From Selaginella tamariscina (Eukaryota > Streptophyta > Lycopodiopsida > Selaginellales > Selaginellaceae): a DNA stretch of 64,000 nt. The stretch lies in assembly GCA_003024785.1 (NCBI GenBank), contig PUQB01000450.1, positions 124,001 through 188,000 on the forward strand, written 5' to 3'. The translations under genes were made by a program, and so were the position numbers. Below the pieces are notes generated by a model that was not told the origin of the DNA, did no database searches, and worked only from the letters and a program-made list of their open reading frames with translations. Shown piece by piece: positions 42,116 to 54,357 of the stretch. The number at the start of each line of letters is the position of its first letter. Positions within the stretch are counted from its first letter, which is position 1.

Positions 42116-43304
42116 TCAAGGTTTGTCCTTTGCAACCTTTGCATGCGTTCTTTTCCCCCCCAACTTACTCGTCTTCTGAAGACCTGAGAAAATAGAGCCA
42201 GCATCCTCCCCATTTGCATCAGACGCCACCTGTGAATATATATAATTGTGTGTGTTGTGTGTGTGGAGAGAGTGAGAGACGTTTGCTCACCTTGGACATG
42301 TCTCCTCCTGCATTTCTCGCATTACCATCCCCATTATATTCAGGGAATCCCTCCGCGATGGTACTGTTACTATTGTTGTTTAAGTGCTGCTCCACGTCCT
42401 GGTGTGTGGTAGGCTGCATGTGTATACCCATCAACTTCTGCTGTTGTTGTAGGAGGTGGTGCTGGCGCTGTGCCTGCTGCATTGCGGCCATCTGTGAGTA
42501 GTTTTGAAGGTGAGGATCCATCATGCCTGCCGGTGCTCCTCCCAGTTGCTGCTGCTGCATGTATGGCATGGCTTGCATGGGTGCCATCTATGAAGAAAAT
42601 GTCACACACAGTTAATACATACGGTATACATCATAATATAAAAGTCTCAACTAATTCAAAATGAAGTGACATAAACATCATCAGGACAGATGATGTATTA
42701 TGGATAACGATGTACATACATAGGATACAATATGGCACAGTAGATATACGTAGGTGTAAGTAAGTCCACGTATATATAATTACGATGTATATCAATATAA
42801 AGAGGAGTACATACAAAGAGAAAGATAGATATGACCTGCTTAATATAGATATATCTCTATCAGTTCGTTTAAAAATGTACTGTGTGTGTGTGTGGAACCA
42901 CCTGAGCAGCTGCAACTGGCATCTGGGGTTGAGCATCAGCAATGGCAGCCAAATACATCAGGTTCTGTTGCAATTTAGACTGGTATCTGAAACATCATAG
43001 AACGCTAGAATCTAAGCTTTTCACGCAGTAAAAGCTTATATACATGTATATATTATTATGTATATTCCGATATGTATGTATTGGAAATAGGATCTTAATT
43101 ACGCTGCACATTCATGGAGCTTCCAAGATTTTGATTGTCCAAAATAGCCAGAATGAGCTGCTTATTCTCATCCAAGTACTGCACAATATAGAAGTTCATA
43201 GTAAATAAATGTGTGTTTGGTGTATACATGTATGCAACACGTACAGAAATCAACTCATTTTCTGCTTATAAAACAAACATGGAGAGCCGCAGATATAGTA
43301 CAAA

Positions 43305-43344
<40 letters not shown>

Positions 43345-43510
43345 GCTGCATATATGTTAAAATTAAAGAGTCACATTGAAAACCCAAGAAAGAAAACAAC
43401 GCATTAACAAGCACACGCATACACATACCAGTTTACACACAGTGCGTGCAGTACCTTTTGAATGAGCTCCGTGTGATCATAGAATAGGAATTCAATCCGG
43501 GCGCCTGCAT
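42116..43510 (-). CDS. GIF: GRF-interacting factor (SNH/SSXT domain co-activator), 5 exons
   Basis: GIF proteins are plant co-activators that bind GRF transcription factors and link them to SWI/SNF remodelling, promoting cell proliferation. Exons by eye (transcript order): 43455-43510, 43103-43178, 42902-42986, 42291-42588, 42116-42229. The SNH domain is spread over exons 1-3: 'ELIQK', 'YLDENKQLILAILDNQNLG', 'YQSKLQQNLMYLAAIADAQ'. Exon 4 is Gln/Met/His rich ('MAPMQAMPYMQQQQLGGAPA'), and the tail is basic ('LGGKKRTHAKVAKDKP'). Two one-base gaps break the frame: in exon 1 near 43,473 (the ATG frame and the ELIQK frame differ by one) and at the exon 2 donor (43,102/43,103), where one more G would restore it. 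Family assignment is very sure; whether this copy is intact depends on those two bases. Confidence 0.9.
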
Positions 43511-45492
43511 TGCTGCTTCGATCGATCTGCACGAGGGCAATCCCCTGTTTCTAGGGCTAATCTCTCCGGAATCTACGAAACGATCTAACCGTCCAATATC
43601 CAAAGGCCATGATGCGTTAAAAATAACCAAGAATATTCTAAGAATCTCAAAAATAACATAATAAATGCTTATGCACGTACCTTGTGTAATGTCAGAGTTT
43701 CACGTTAGTTTTCTCAAAAGTAATATATTCATTTTAGCAGTTAATTATCTTAGCAGAAATTGTGTTGTATACAAGTTACATTTTACACCAGTGTGTGTGT
43801 GTGTGTGTGTGTGTGTGAGTGTGTGTCGCTGAAATCGACCATACGCTTGCTTCTCTCTCTCTCTCTCTCTACAACACACACACACATATTTATATCAATT
43901 TGGCTCCATAGGATTCATGGACGGCCTTATAAAGCCCATGAGTAACTGGAAAATATATATTGTATGTGTGATACATGTATATCTGTAGCACATTCTGCAA
44001 TATATTCATTCTATACTAATCATGATTATTTAAACTTTAATTAATTAAAATGCAGGGAAACTAATATAATGAAAAACAATTATATATACTAAATTCTGAA
44101 TACATATCAGATAAAATTATTAAACTAATAAACTCTTGTATTGTAATGCTAATTCAGTACACTTATAATGATATTACTATTAGGATAAACTAGGTTTTTT
44201 AAATAAAATTAAAATAAATTAAAACATGTCTTTAAACTATATTAACCTTATAAATATTATTAAAATATCTTATTTTTCAATGATTAAAATTTCTTAAATA
44301 AAGCTTGAAAATTAATTAAAACTTCTAAATTAAGTTAAAGACATTCCTTACTATATATTTAAATAAAGGTATTTAAGTCAAATAGATATTACTTGGATAT
44401 CTCAATTTTTCTATTATTAAACGTTTTTAAACCAATGAAATAAAATCTAATATATCTAAGATATACTACATTAAGTTTTTTTACATAAGTTTAAATATTA
44501 GGTTTAATAAGTTTAAGTCTAATTGATTATATTATGTAATATTAAATAGTTTAATATATTATTAAATTATACGGGTTTTTCTACAAATAAAAAACCTTGA
44601 AGAAAAATGCATTTAAGTTGAGTGTATTATTGAATATTACATTTTATTAATCAATAAATTATACAGTACGTCATCATTCACTCATGTATGTAAAAACATT
44701 GTGTGTTTGTGTGTGTGAAATATATATATGTATATAAGGATACGTGTATTCTATGTATGTGTCCTATTCAAAGCTATATATGTGTGTGTGTGTGGTCCTC
44801 CACACACTATACATGCACGTATATATAAAACATAAACACCTTGTTTTACAGATAAATATACACACTAGTGTGAGACCATTTATATATCAAATTCTTTAAT
44901 GTTATAATTATAATGTTTAGAAGCATATGAATTCAATTTTGAATTTTTTTGTAAGAAAATTCATAATAATATAGCAATTGATTTAATTTAAGAGTTTATT
45001 CTTAAAAATTCCAAATAAAATGCTTGTAATAATTACCAGTCATTACGTTAAATGGCATATCTCTAATAGAAGTGTAAGTTATTACTTGTTAGATATATGC
45101 ATATAACTATGCATTAGTGTTGGCGTGCGCTTGTGTATAATTAATACACATATATCATGTGTGTATGTACGTAGGAAGTCACTGGCGATTAAGCAGAATA
45201 TGTAATATGTATAGGTGTACATAATGTGTAACACGTGAATACACACCATGTACACACACATTTAAATTTATACACACAACAATACTTTCCGCTTTTCCTA
45301 TATACTGTGCTTTTATGTTATATATTTCAGTTATGACAATGTCAAACTATAGTAATATGTTTATTAACTGTTTTAAGTTTAACTGGGTTTCTTAATATAT
45401 ATTAATCTTAAGTCTTCATTAAAAAATTAAAATTATCATTAAATATTTAATATAAAACATTTAAACCCTGTTTTAAACTAGGGCTCTAAGAG
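43511..45492. other. AT-rich intergenic spacer
   Basis: No gene is seen in about 2 kb. It has a (GT)n run at 43,791-43,818, a (CT)n(AC)n run near 43,853-43,885 and otherwise A/T-rich sequence. It holds the upstream regions of GIF (minus) and the TMEM53-like gene (plus). Confidence 0.6.
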
Positions 45493-47176
45493 ATGCTCCA
45501 TCATCGTCCTCCTCCAGTATCTCTTCTCGCGCGATCCTACGCAAATCCATCACGAATTCCTCGCTACCGTTCACGAATTTCATGTGCAATCAATCCTCCA
45601 TCAGCGTCTCTCTCAACAAGAAGAACATTTCTCTCGAAATCCCGCAAATCCCACTTGTGGCACAGGAATTTCAAGCCCAAGAATCCCATGTGCCCATCAA
45701 TCCCATCTTCCGGAGAATCCCAGCTCTCTGTAGTTCTCCTGGGATGGCTTGGATCAGAACAGAGGCATCTGAGGAAATACGCAGAGTGGTATAACTCGAG
45801 GGGCTACATGCCATCACATTTTCCATGCCCATGAACGAGCTGCTCAGTTTGAATGCTATAAGTAATGCGGATAGGCATGTCGATTCTCTGTATATGGAGA
45901 TTACTAATTGGTTGATCAACACGAGGACCGGTGTTAATCACAAGAATGTCATATTTACACCTTCAGCAAACCGGCTGGTTCTTGTAAGTGCGCGTGCATG
46001 TCAGATAAACAATTCTTTATGTTCGTGTGTATCTGTGTGTGTGTGTATTTGAAAACTTTGCATATATATATTTATGCATGTATTCATCTCTTTACAAACT
46101 AAGCTTTGTGTTCCATGAAATCTAACACACACAGACACACAGCATGCTATATATATGTATATACATGTATGTAGTAATCAATATGTATATGTGATATATA
46201 CGAATCTGTATATGTATATAACATTTCTCTATTAAAATTTCTGTATTTCGCTCTTACGAGAATTGTACCTGCTTGTGTATGTGCGTGTGTGTGATAAATG
46301 AGTTGGATTACTTGTACACAATATGGACATACACATATGTACATGTTATATTTTATATGTATGTGTGTGTGTGTGTTGTATGTTTGTGTAAACCTCTCTA
46401 TGTTGTACAGCTATGGAGCTATATTGGAGAAGCTCCTACTTCAAGAACATTTTGTAACAGAATAAAAGGCTGTATAGTCGACTCTGGACCTGCTGCAGAA
46501 CTCAGTCCTCAGGTATAATACACACACACACACGGTGTGTGTGTGTGTTATAAATATGACTGGAGTGATTTAGGTGTGGGCATCTGGATTTGCAACTGCC
46601 CTGTTGAAGAAACAAAGCTTTCAACAAAGTCAGTGGCAGGTCTCACAGAAGAGCTTGCAGTTTTGGTACAACCGAGCGTGCAAGAGACCTTGCTTCTCTC
46701 TTTACTTGAAAGGTTCTTCTCTGTACTACTCTCCATCCCCGTGGTAAGACGGTAAGTACGGTGTGTGTGCACGCGCGCGCGCGCGTGTGATTATATACAG
46801 GAAAACTAAGAAGTGACACGTTCTACAGAACATGCATCTGTATGTGTACAAAGTCTATGTGTATATACAATATGCATACAATAGGTGTCTCTCTAACAAA
46901 CGCATACATACACAGGAGATTATTGGGGACTATAGAGACACTAACTACAAAGCAACCTCCATGTCCACAGCTATACTTGTACAGTACTGCTGACAGGGTT
47001 ATACCGTATAAATACGTAGAAGACTTATAGCGCTACAGAAGAAATTAGGATACAAGGTTTCAAGTTTAACTTGCAAGCTTTCGCCACACGTGGACCACTT
47101 TTAGAAAATTTCCAGTTATTTACTGCGATCAAATTGAGAAGTTCATTAGAGAGTGTTTTACGCTTCACGTGAAATA
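45493..47176 (+). pseudogene. TMEM53/DUF829 alpha/beta-hydrolase-like gene with many frame breaks
   Basis: Exons by eye: 45493-45983, 46411-46512, 46574-46751, 46916-47176. The N-terminus is Arg/Ser rich and could target an organelle. Family blocks appear in order: '[20 protein letters not shown]', '[13 protein letters not shown]', 'HTFS..GW', 'IKGCIVDSGPAAELSPQ', 'VWASGFATALLKK', 'LLSLLERFFSVLLSIP', 'LYLYSTADRVIPYK', 'SPHVDHF', 'RKFPVIYCDQIEKFI'. The lid/GxSxG equivalent, the Asp in 'STADRVIP' and the His in 'PHVDHF' are present. The frame must shift about seven times (near 45,804, 45,956, 45,970, 46,462, 46,620, 47,025 and 47,099), mostly by a missing base. With intact splice sites this is either a recent pseudogene or a poorly assembled real gene. 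Confidence 0.85.
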
Positions 47177-47486
47177 GAGAAAATATTCTAATAATACCCT
47201 ATTTATACATACTGATCCTGATACTTGTATGCTTTGTATAAATATATATATATATATATATAAGAGAAGGAGAGAGAGAGAGACCCCGTCGTGTATATTG
47301 TGAAGAAAGGTCACACTTTATTCCAAAACACTTTCATGTGAATTTGTGAACTGAATTGGTTAGGGTATATGGTTTAAGGTTTAGAGTTTAAGTAAACATT
47401 ACCACGTGTCTCAAATGCGTGCGTGGGGTGGCTAGTATAAAATGTGCCCTAGACAAAATTTAGGGTATTCAATCTGCCTCGCGAGT

Positions 47487-47882
47487 ATGGCGGTGTTTAC
47501 GGTTGCTCTTGTGATGCTTCTATGGTAGTTCCTCGTATGTGTTTGGCTGACAATCCGGAAGTGTGTGCGTGTGTGTGCGTGTGAGAGAGAGAGGGAGAAT
47601 ATGTTTATATAGATACATGCAGAAGAAAAGAAAGGGAAAAGTTATAAAATATACTAAGATGGTTGATCGTCGAAACACCAATTGTTATTAATCATAATCT
47701 ATAGAATGGTGTTTATACGTCTTTACTTAATTCTTTTACTATGTTTACAGTTGCAGTCTTGAGGGCCTTTCAAAAGGGAATCTCGGACGTGAACAACGAA
47801 CTCTCGAACTGGGTCGATGATGTTCCCATATGTCAATGGCATCATGTCACCTGTAACAATGATGGACATGTCACAGACATGT

Positions 47883-47923
<41 letters not shown>

Positions 47924-48701
47924 CACACACACACACACACACACACACATTTTTTTCTTTTGACATTGGTAATCTAGACATAAATTTGAACACTTACAGA
48001 ATTTTAATTATGTGGAGGTTGTTGGCACACTAGCCCCAGAGCTTGGAAATCTAAAGCACCTTGTACATTTGTAAGTTTTTTATTTTTCTTTGTGTGTATG
48101 TGTTGATCACTTACCTGTCTTAAATAATATTATAGGGCTGTGCAACATAGTAATTTTACTGGACCTATTCCAGCAAGCTTAAGCCAAATTCCAACCCTCA
48201 AAACACTGTGAGTGCCATCTATTTATTATCTATAAAATACACACATTTTATAAATTACATGCCGTATATATTTCCAATCTTGTGTACATAGGCACTTGAA
48301 GAATAACAAGTTCTCAGGAGCTATACCACCATCGTTATGTGGTCTTTTGAACTTAAGTAAGTTAATACACACACATACACACACACACTAAACCCTAAAC
48401 CATTGAATTACTCTATCTTTTTTAAACTTACAGAATCGATTTGTCTAACAATGACCTTTATGACGCATTCCTGAGTGTGCAGTTTTTGCACGTACTCCTA
48501 CCTGGAAGTAAGTTCGTAATTATAGAGAAGATCAAACTAAGCTATACATTTGTATATATCAAGAAATACTTTATTATGTATTGTTTTCTATACATTGTAA
48601 TGTTGAGTGTAATTCTACATCAATATATACTCTCCTTTTGCAGTTTTGCAGGCAATCCAAGGCTTTGTGGCAAGCAGGTTAGAAGACAGTGCACAGCCTG
48701 A
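47487..48701 (+). CDS. SERK-like leucine-rich repeat protein without kinase, 7 exons
   Basis: Exons by eye: about 47487-47561, 47751-47880, 48000-48070, 48136-48207, 48292-48356, 48434-48507, 48652-48701. The product would be about 200 residues: a hydrophobic signal sequence ('MAVFTVALVMLLW'), an LRR N-cap with paired cysteines ('CQWHHVTCNNDGHVTD'), about four plant-type repeats ('VGTLAPELGNLKHLVHL', 'FTGPIPASLSQIPTLKTL', 'FSGAIPPSLCGLLNL'), then a C-cap 'NPRLCGKQVRRQC' and a stop. No transmembrane helix or kinase follows, so it resembles the secreted LRR-only relatives of SERK co-receptors. Exon 4 is exactly 72 nt with phase-2 borders, the SERK pattern; exon 3 is 71 nt. A TAG at 47,526 inside the signal region and one-base junction losses suggest indels. 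Confidence 0.75.
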
Positions 48702-49929
48702 ATTTAGTTGGTTTAAGATGTTGTTCATTTAGAATTTAACGCGTCTTCTTATTTCCTTGCTATTTTTGTATATACACCAATTCTGCGTATTGTATGTAAT
48801 ATTTGGATTTATGTGGTTTTTTCATATATCTATTTTAAAAGATATACCTAAAACATAAGATATTACCGTTAGTTTTTTAATTAAACCAGGGTTTAATCTA
48901 GCTATCACCCGTCTTTAACATCAAAGTAATTAATCGGACATCGTACTAAACCAACCGGTGACGGGTTTAAAGTTGTATTGTTGTCAAAAGATTATTAAAA
49001 AGACTTAAATTGAGTTTTAAATCGAATCTTTGTATTTAAAAAAATCATTTTGTAAGGTTTAATACTGACTATATATATTTTAAAGAATTTTCTATTTTAT
49101 AATTTAAATATGTATTAATGGTTCATAAATAAATACCATATTGCTTCGCTTTAAAGACATTAAGACAAAATAATTGAGACATTAAGGAAAAATAAAATAT
49201 TAAAACTAAATTAGTAAATTCAGAAAAAATTATGTAAAAGTGCAAATTAAGAAAAAGTAAATCAAATGAAAAGTAACAATTAAACCCATCACGCTATTAT
49301 TATTATTATTAATGTCAATGTAAATTTATAAATTTTAATATATTTTACTTTTAATATTTAAATTAAGATTAGAATTTATATTTGAACATGAAAATCTCAC
49401 TATTAATTTAAATTAATAATGTGATTTAATTATATTTAATATAAAACATTTAATTAGATTATAATGTATAATTTAAAAATAAAATACACTCTTTTTCTAA
49501 ATTTGACATCGCATATATAAAAATCCATAACAACTTCTTAATTAGCTTAAATATTTGCATATATTACATACCAATACACATACAGCACAAAATGATATAT
49601 ACACACCATGTACAGGATTTGGACTGGACACACACCACGCATTTACCTGTTGGGTGTTCAGAGAAACTATGAAAAGATTTTATAACTATATTTATAAATT
49701 TACAATAAATTAAAAAGAATATCAAATAAGATTACGTCAAAAAATAAGTAAAGAATGAATGAATACTTCGAGCGGATTCCTGTATTTACATGCGCATCTT
49801 CTATCAAAAACTTGGACTTGTTAATGAAGGAGAGCTCCTAAATGCCCCGCTTCTCAAACAAGTCCAATAATTTAATGTGCATAGAATAATTATATAAAAA
49901 AAACCTCAAATAATCATTAAGCATCCTAC
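48702..49929. other. AT-rich spacer between convergent genes
   Basis: No gene is recognised. The last coding bases of the NRP gene may lie in its right part (an acceptor-like 'gcatttag' on the minus strand near 49,842). Confidence 0.5.
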
Positions 49930-51033
49930 CTCTGGTACAGAGAGTTGTAACCGGAACTTAGGGCCATCATAGTGATACAATATAGGTCGAAATGCATCCT
50001 CGTCTAGAGGCTTACATGCCTTCCTCACCTTTACACGAACCTGTGACATTCCTTTAAAGTTATTACACACACACACACACACACATTCTTGTTTAATATA
50101 AAATAACGTGTAATGGTGTGTGTGTACATGTTGGTACTTTGATTTCTTTTACAAACACACACGCACGCACGCACAACATTTGGATATACCTGAGCTGGAA
50201 ATCTTGACTCTCCACGGCACTTCTTGTCTTCCCATGCAGTGGAATCTATGTTTGAGCCTCCAAAGCTGGTAGCCTGTATATATACATGTTACTATTGCTG
50301 GTATATATTTACATCAGAGTTTATATTTACCTCATAAATGCCATGGAGCTGATGAGTAGAGTAATTATACAAAAATAGCGGCAATCCAGGTTGTATGGTT
50401 CTTACTGAATCTCTGTATCTTTGAGGAAGTCCGCAACAAAAACATTGAATACATTGTCTAACTTATATCCAAACTAGAATACACCACACACACACACACA
50501 CCAAAGAGCTGACGTTTGAGGTCCTCTTGCATGGTATCATTATTACAAACAAAGATATAACCACCCAGGATCTCGCTGCGAGGAAGCGATTCAGAGGGTG
50601 GAAGTGTCTTAAACCTCTTATCCTGCTGGCTGATTAGCATTACTATTAACACTGCTCGAGTTTTGCTGAGAGCAAGAACTAGAAGAACAAGTAGCTGCTG
50701 TTTGCTTCTTCTTCTCGTTCGAGTTCGATCTGTTGAGCTTTTTTGTTCCTGTTGGTCGTGGATTTGATATACTGAATTTACTGCAATCTGCTGTTGTATA
50801 TGCTGCTGGTGCGTGGCGTGCAAATGTGGGTGATGTAAGTTCATCTGCTGCTGCTGCTGTCTGTGAAGCTCTGCCATGAAGTTTTGGAAGTTCCATTTTC
50901 CTTCTTCGTCCATACACCAGATTGGGCTTCCCCAAATAGCCAGGGTTGCTAATTGATATATTCCCCACATGAAAAAAATGAGAGAATTGTATGAAAAATT
51001 GACTAGAAACCCACCAAGTTTACAGCAACCCAA
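49930..51033 (-). CDS. NRP: DCD-domain N-rich protein (NRP-like)
   Basis: DCD (development and cell death) proteins of plants respond to stress and take part in programmed cell death signalling. Exons (transcript order): about 50502-51033, 50331-50432, 50190-50273, 49930-50040, possibly one more. The N-terminal half is Gln/His rich, then a Ser/Asn linker. The DCD domain follows: 'DKRFKTLPPSESLPR', 'LGGYIFVCNNDTM', 'LKRQLFG', 'LPQRYRDSVRTIQPGLPLFL', 'YNYSTHQLHGIYE', 'TAWEDKKCRGESRFPAQV', 'FRPILYHYDGPKFRLQLSVP'. The Ser/Asn linker reads best in a different frame from the flanking parts, so two compensating indels are likely (one near the A6 run at 50,741-50,746, one near 50,627). The expected acceptor before 'LPQRY' has CG instead of AG. 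The true ATG is uncertain (51,033, 50,970 or 50,913). Confidence 0.85.
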
Positions 51034-51722
51034 GATGAGCTGAAGAAATCGAATCCCCTAAAGTCCCACAAATCCATCAACTAAGGAACCAAACTTAAGA
51101 AAAAACCTACATTTTTATTTTAAAAAAACGATAAATTCAACGAAATGCACTGTTTCTGGCTCACAGCAGCGTCTGGGAAGAGAGCGGCAGCCATATCCGA
51201 CCGTAACCTAATCCTATCCAAAATGCCCGCGAAAGTGCTGACGTACAACGATCGACGGTTGCTCAGATGTACACGTCGGCAAACGGTTAAATGTTCTTAT
51301 CCATAGTAGGTGTTTCCAGTTGTCGCTGTATCAACCGCTCATTTCGACGGTACAATTCCTAGTTCCGTATAATCCGAGAATACGCACAGAATTACGTGCA
51401 TGTATAATACCCCTGATATTATTTTTGAAATTTATTATCTATATTTCTATATTCTAAACTTCACTCATTAATTCGAGACTTCATAGAATTTTGACATTTT
51501 CTTATAATATTAAATTAAAAATACATATTTTTAATTTGTTATATAATTAATGTAAACTATCAACTTGCAGTCTGTATTAGTATTTAGGAAAAATCAAATT
51601 AATGAATGCGATTTTACTTAGAAATTTATCTAAAACAAATACTGTTTATAAAATAGCATATGTAAACAATACCCATATCTATCTTGTATTATCAAAAGTG
51701 CCATAACACTCATGAATATGCT
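51034..51722. other. spacer / promoter region of NRP
   Basis: No other gene is seen. It includes the likely 5' leader of the NRP gene and AT-rich sequence towards the 3' end of the DUF3754 gene. Confidence 0.5.
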
Positions 51723-53243
51723 TTAGAATATGCTAGTTTTAAGGAGTTCTTGCCATCTTCTCTCCAGGGATTCAACAGCTGCATAGTACGGAACTGCACG
51801 GATGTTTCTCTGCTCCAAAATAACAAGTCCCAGTCTACATAGTGTCTCCACAGCTTCATCCACAGGCATTTCAATCTACATTATACACCAGATGCTTCAA
51901 AACGCACCCGCACACACAAACACATACACAGTGTATGCACATACGTATCTTGTGTAGAATCTTATATACCTGTTCTTTGAAGTTTTCATAGCAGTATTGC
52001 TCACAGAAAGATGTAAGTTTATCCAAGCTTATATCCTGGATAATAACATAATAAACTCTAACAGTTTATTAAATATTTATTTAAAGCAAATAGTGATCAC
52101 AAACAACTTACATTTCTATCTTCAAGGTGAAGAAGCAATCCATACAAAAGAATTGCTTGCTTCAACTGTAATAAAAAATAAGTTTCACATGATTTAACAT
52201 ATAACAATATTATAGAGTATGGAATACCTGTTGTTCTTGCGATGCATCTATAAGAAAATGAACAACTCCAAACCCACTTGCCACAGTCTTCTCGTAGAGG
52301 GTCTTATTCACTAAAAGCTGATAAAAATAACATGGTAATGAGCATATAATTATCAAAATATTAATTAAAGTTTAACATAATTATGTTAGAATATCCACTT
52401 ACTTGGTACCTATCCCAAGTCTGCTTGTAGCCTAGACCAACTCTTGTAGCAAACACTACAAGGGAGACTGTTGTCACAATATCCAGCACAAATGCAGACC
52501 TATAACAAGTAATACATGTAATATTTTCCCCATATATAATATGCAATAACATTATATTAATGTTTATTTAACTATATCTTACGGAGAACTCAGAAAGTCG
52601 TCAAATCTGTAATTCACCAGAAAAGCTAATAAACCAGCAAGCGTTGCGAGGTCCAAACGGACCTAAAACAAAATGATCGTTTAGAGTTAAACCTTAAACC
52701 TTAACCCCTAAACCAACGCACTTACCGTATCGAGTAGCCGGAATCTGAGCTTCTTATTTGGAAATACGACCTGTAATCGTACATTATCTCTCTCTCTCCT
52801 TCTCTCTCCTCTCTCTCTCTCTCACACACACACAAGCCACACACGCACACACACCTTCAAGTCAGGAACAGGAATGTTCTTGTAAGTATTTAACTCCAGC
52901 CTCATGTGGTCCATTATATCAACATGATCGCCATTAGAAACTGTTTTTTCATGCATTACAACTAGCTCTTTGAAAGCTGGCTCCTATGAAAAACAACCAA
53001 ATACATTTTAATTAATTAAATTAAATTAATTATAATGGTTACTTGTAATTTAGATCTTGAGAAGAAAATTGAGAAGCTAGCTGCAGTTTGTTCCATTTAC
53101 TTCCTTTCCGTTCACGTTCTGAAGCTGGTAACCATATATCTCTCATAGAAACTCTTGTTATATAGCTCGGCCTACATATAAGCAGTATTAGTTTAATTAT
53201 ATATTTACACACACGTGTGTGGTGTGTGTGTGTTGTGTGGTGT

Positions 53244-53300
<57 letters not shown>

Positions 53301-53875
53301 CACACACTATAGACAAATACCTATACCTTAAATATGGTTCGTCCCGTGGTGGAGTTTCAGTAAACAGGTTTGTAACTTTGGGAGTTTCCGGCGGTAAAAA
53401 ACGTAACCAAACGAGTAAATTTCGTAATAATTTACCCCTGGAGCCAGCAGACGACAAAACAGCCTCGTAACGGGGTGTCGCACGTTTTGAAGCAGCCAAC
53501 ATTGGTAAGTTCTCTTCTGTTACTTGGTCTTCGTCATCAGCCCTTAATGGTTCTTTTAACCACTTTCTTAATGGTTCCGTCCAGTTAATATATTCATCCT
53601 CTTCCTCTTTTTTGTCACCATACACAACACACACACACATAGATACACATAATAATATGTGTGTGTATACATGAGTGTGTGGAAAGTCTCTGTTATCAAT
53701 ATAATAACATGCTGAGAGAGAGAGTGGGAGTTTACCTGGAAAGTTAGAAAAGGCTTTGACAAATTAAAAATGCTCCTTAAAACCAAGGACTAGATAGTCC
53801 AGCTTTGCCCCAAACAGAAACCCTTCCTGTTTCTCTGTTGTATAACCACGCCTGTAAAATTTGTTTACGAATGAA

Positions 53876-53940
<65 letters not shown>

Positions 53941-53942
53941 AT

Positions 53943-53973
<31 letters not shown>

Positions 53974-54318
53974 ATATATATATATTCTTAGATATATGAA
54001 TGTAGCAAGATTAGCTGAAGTATATTTAAGTGATTAGTTACTATATCACATACATGTGGGTATACAACAAGCACACATGTACATGATATGTGCATATATA
54101 CCTGAAGATGATGAAGTTGGCTGATGACGTGCTTTTCCAATCCACGTCGATTGGCAGAGTTAAGAGATAATCAGAATTAAGAGCCGTGGTTAACTGCAAA
54201 TCCCTCTCTGAAAGCTCCTCAAACTGAGCTCTCTTCAATATAAGCATTATATTTTGCTGAAAGCGGGCCGTCCTGTCAAGACGTCGTTCTATTATATTAA
54301 TCTCTCTCTCTCTCTATG

Positions 54319-54357
<39 letters not shown>

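Noticed and set aside
42470..42664. Plus-strand frame within GIF exon 4
   Set aside because: Antisense of the Gln/Met-rich exon of GIF; no independent support.
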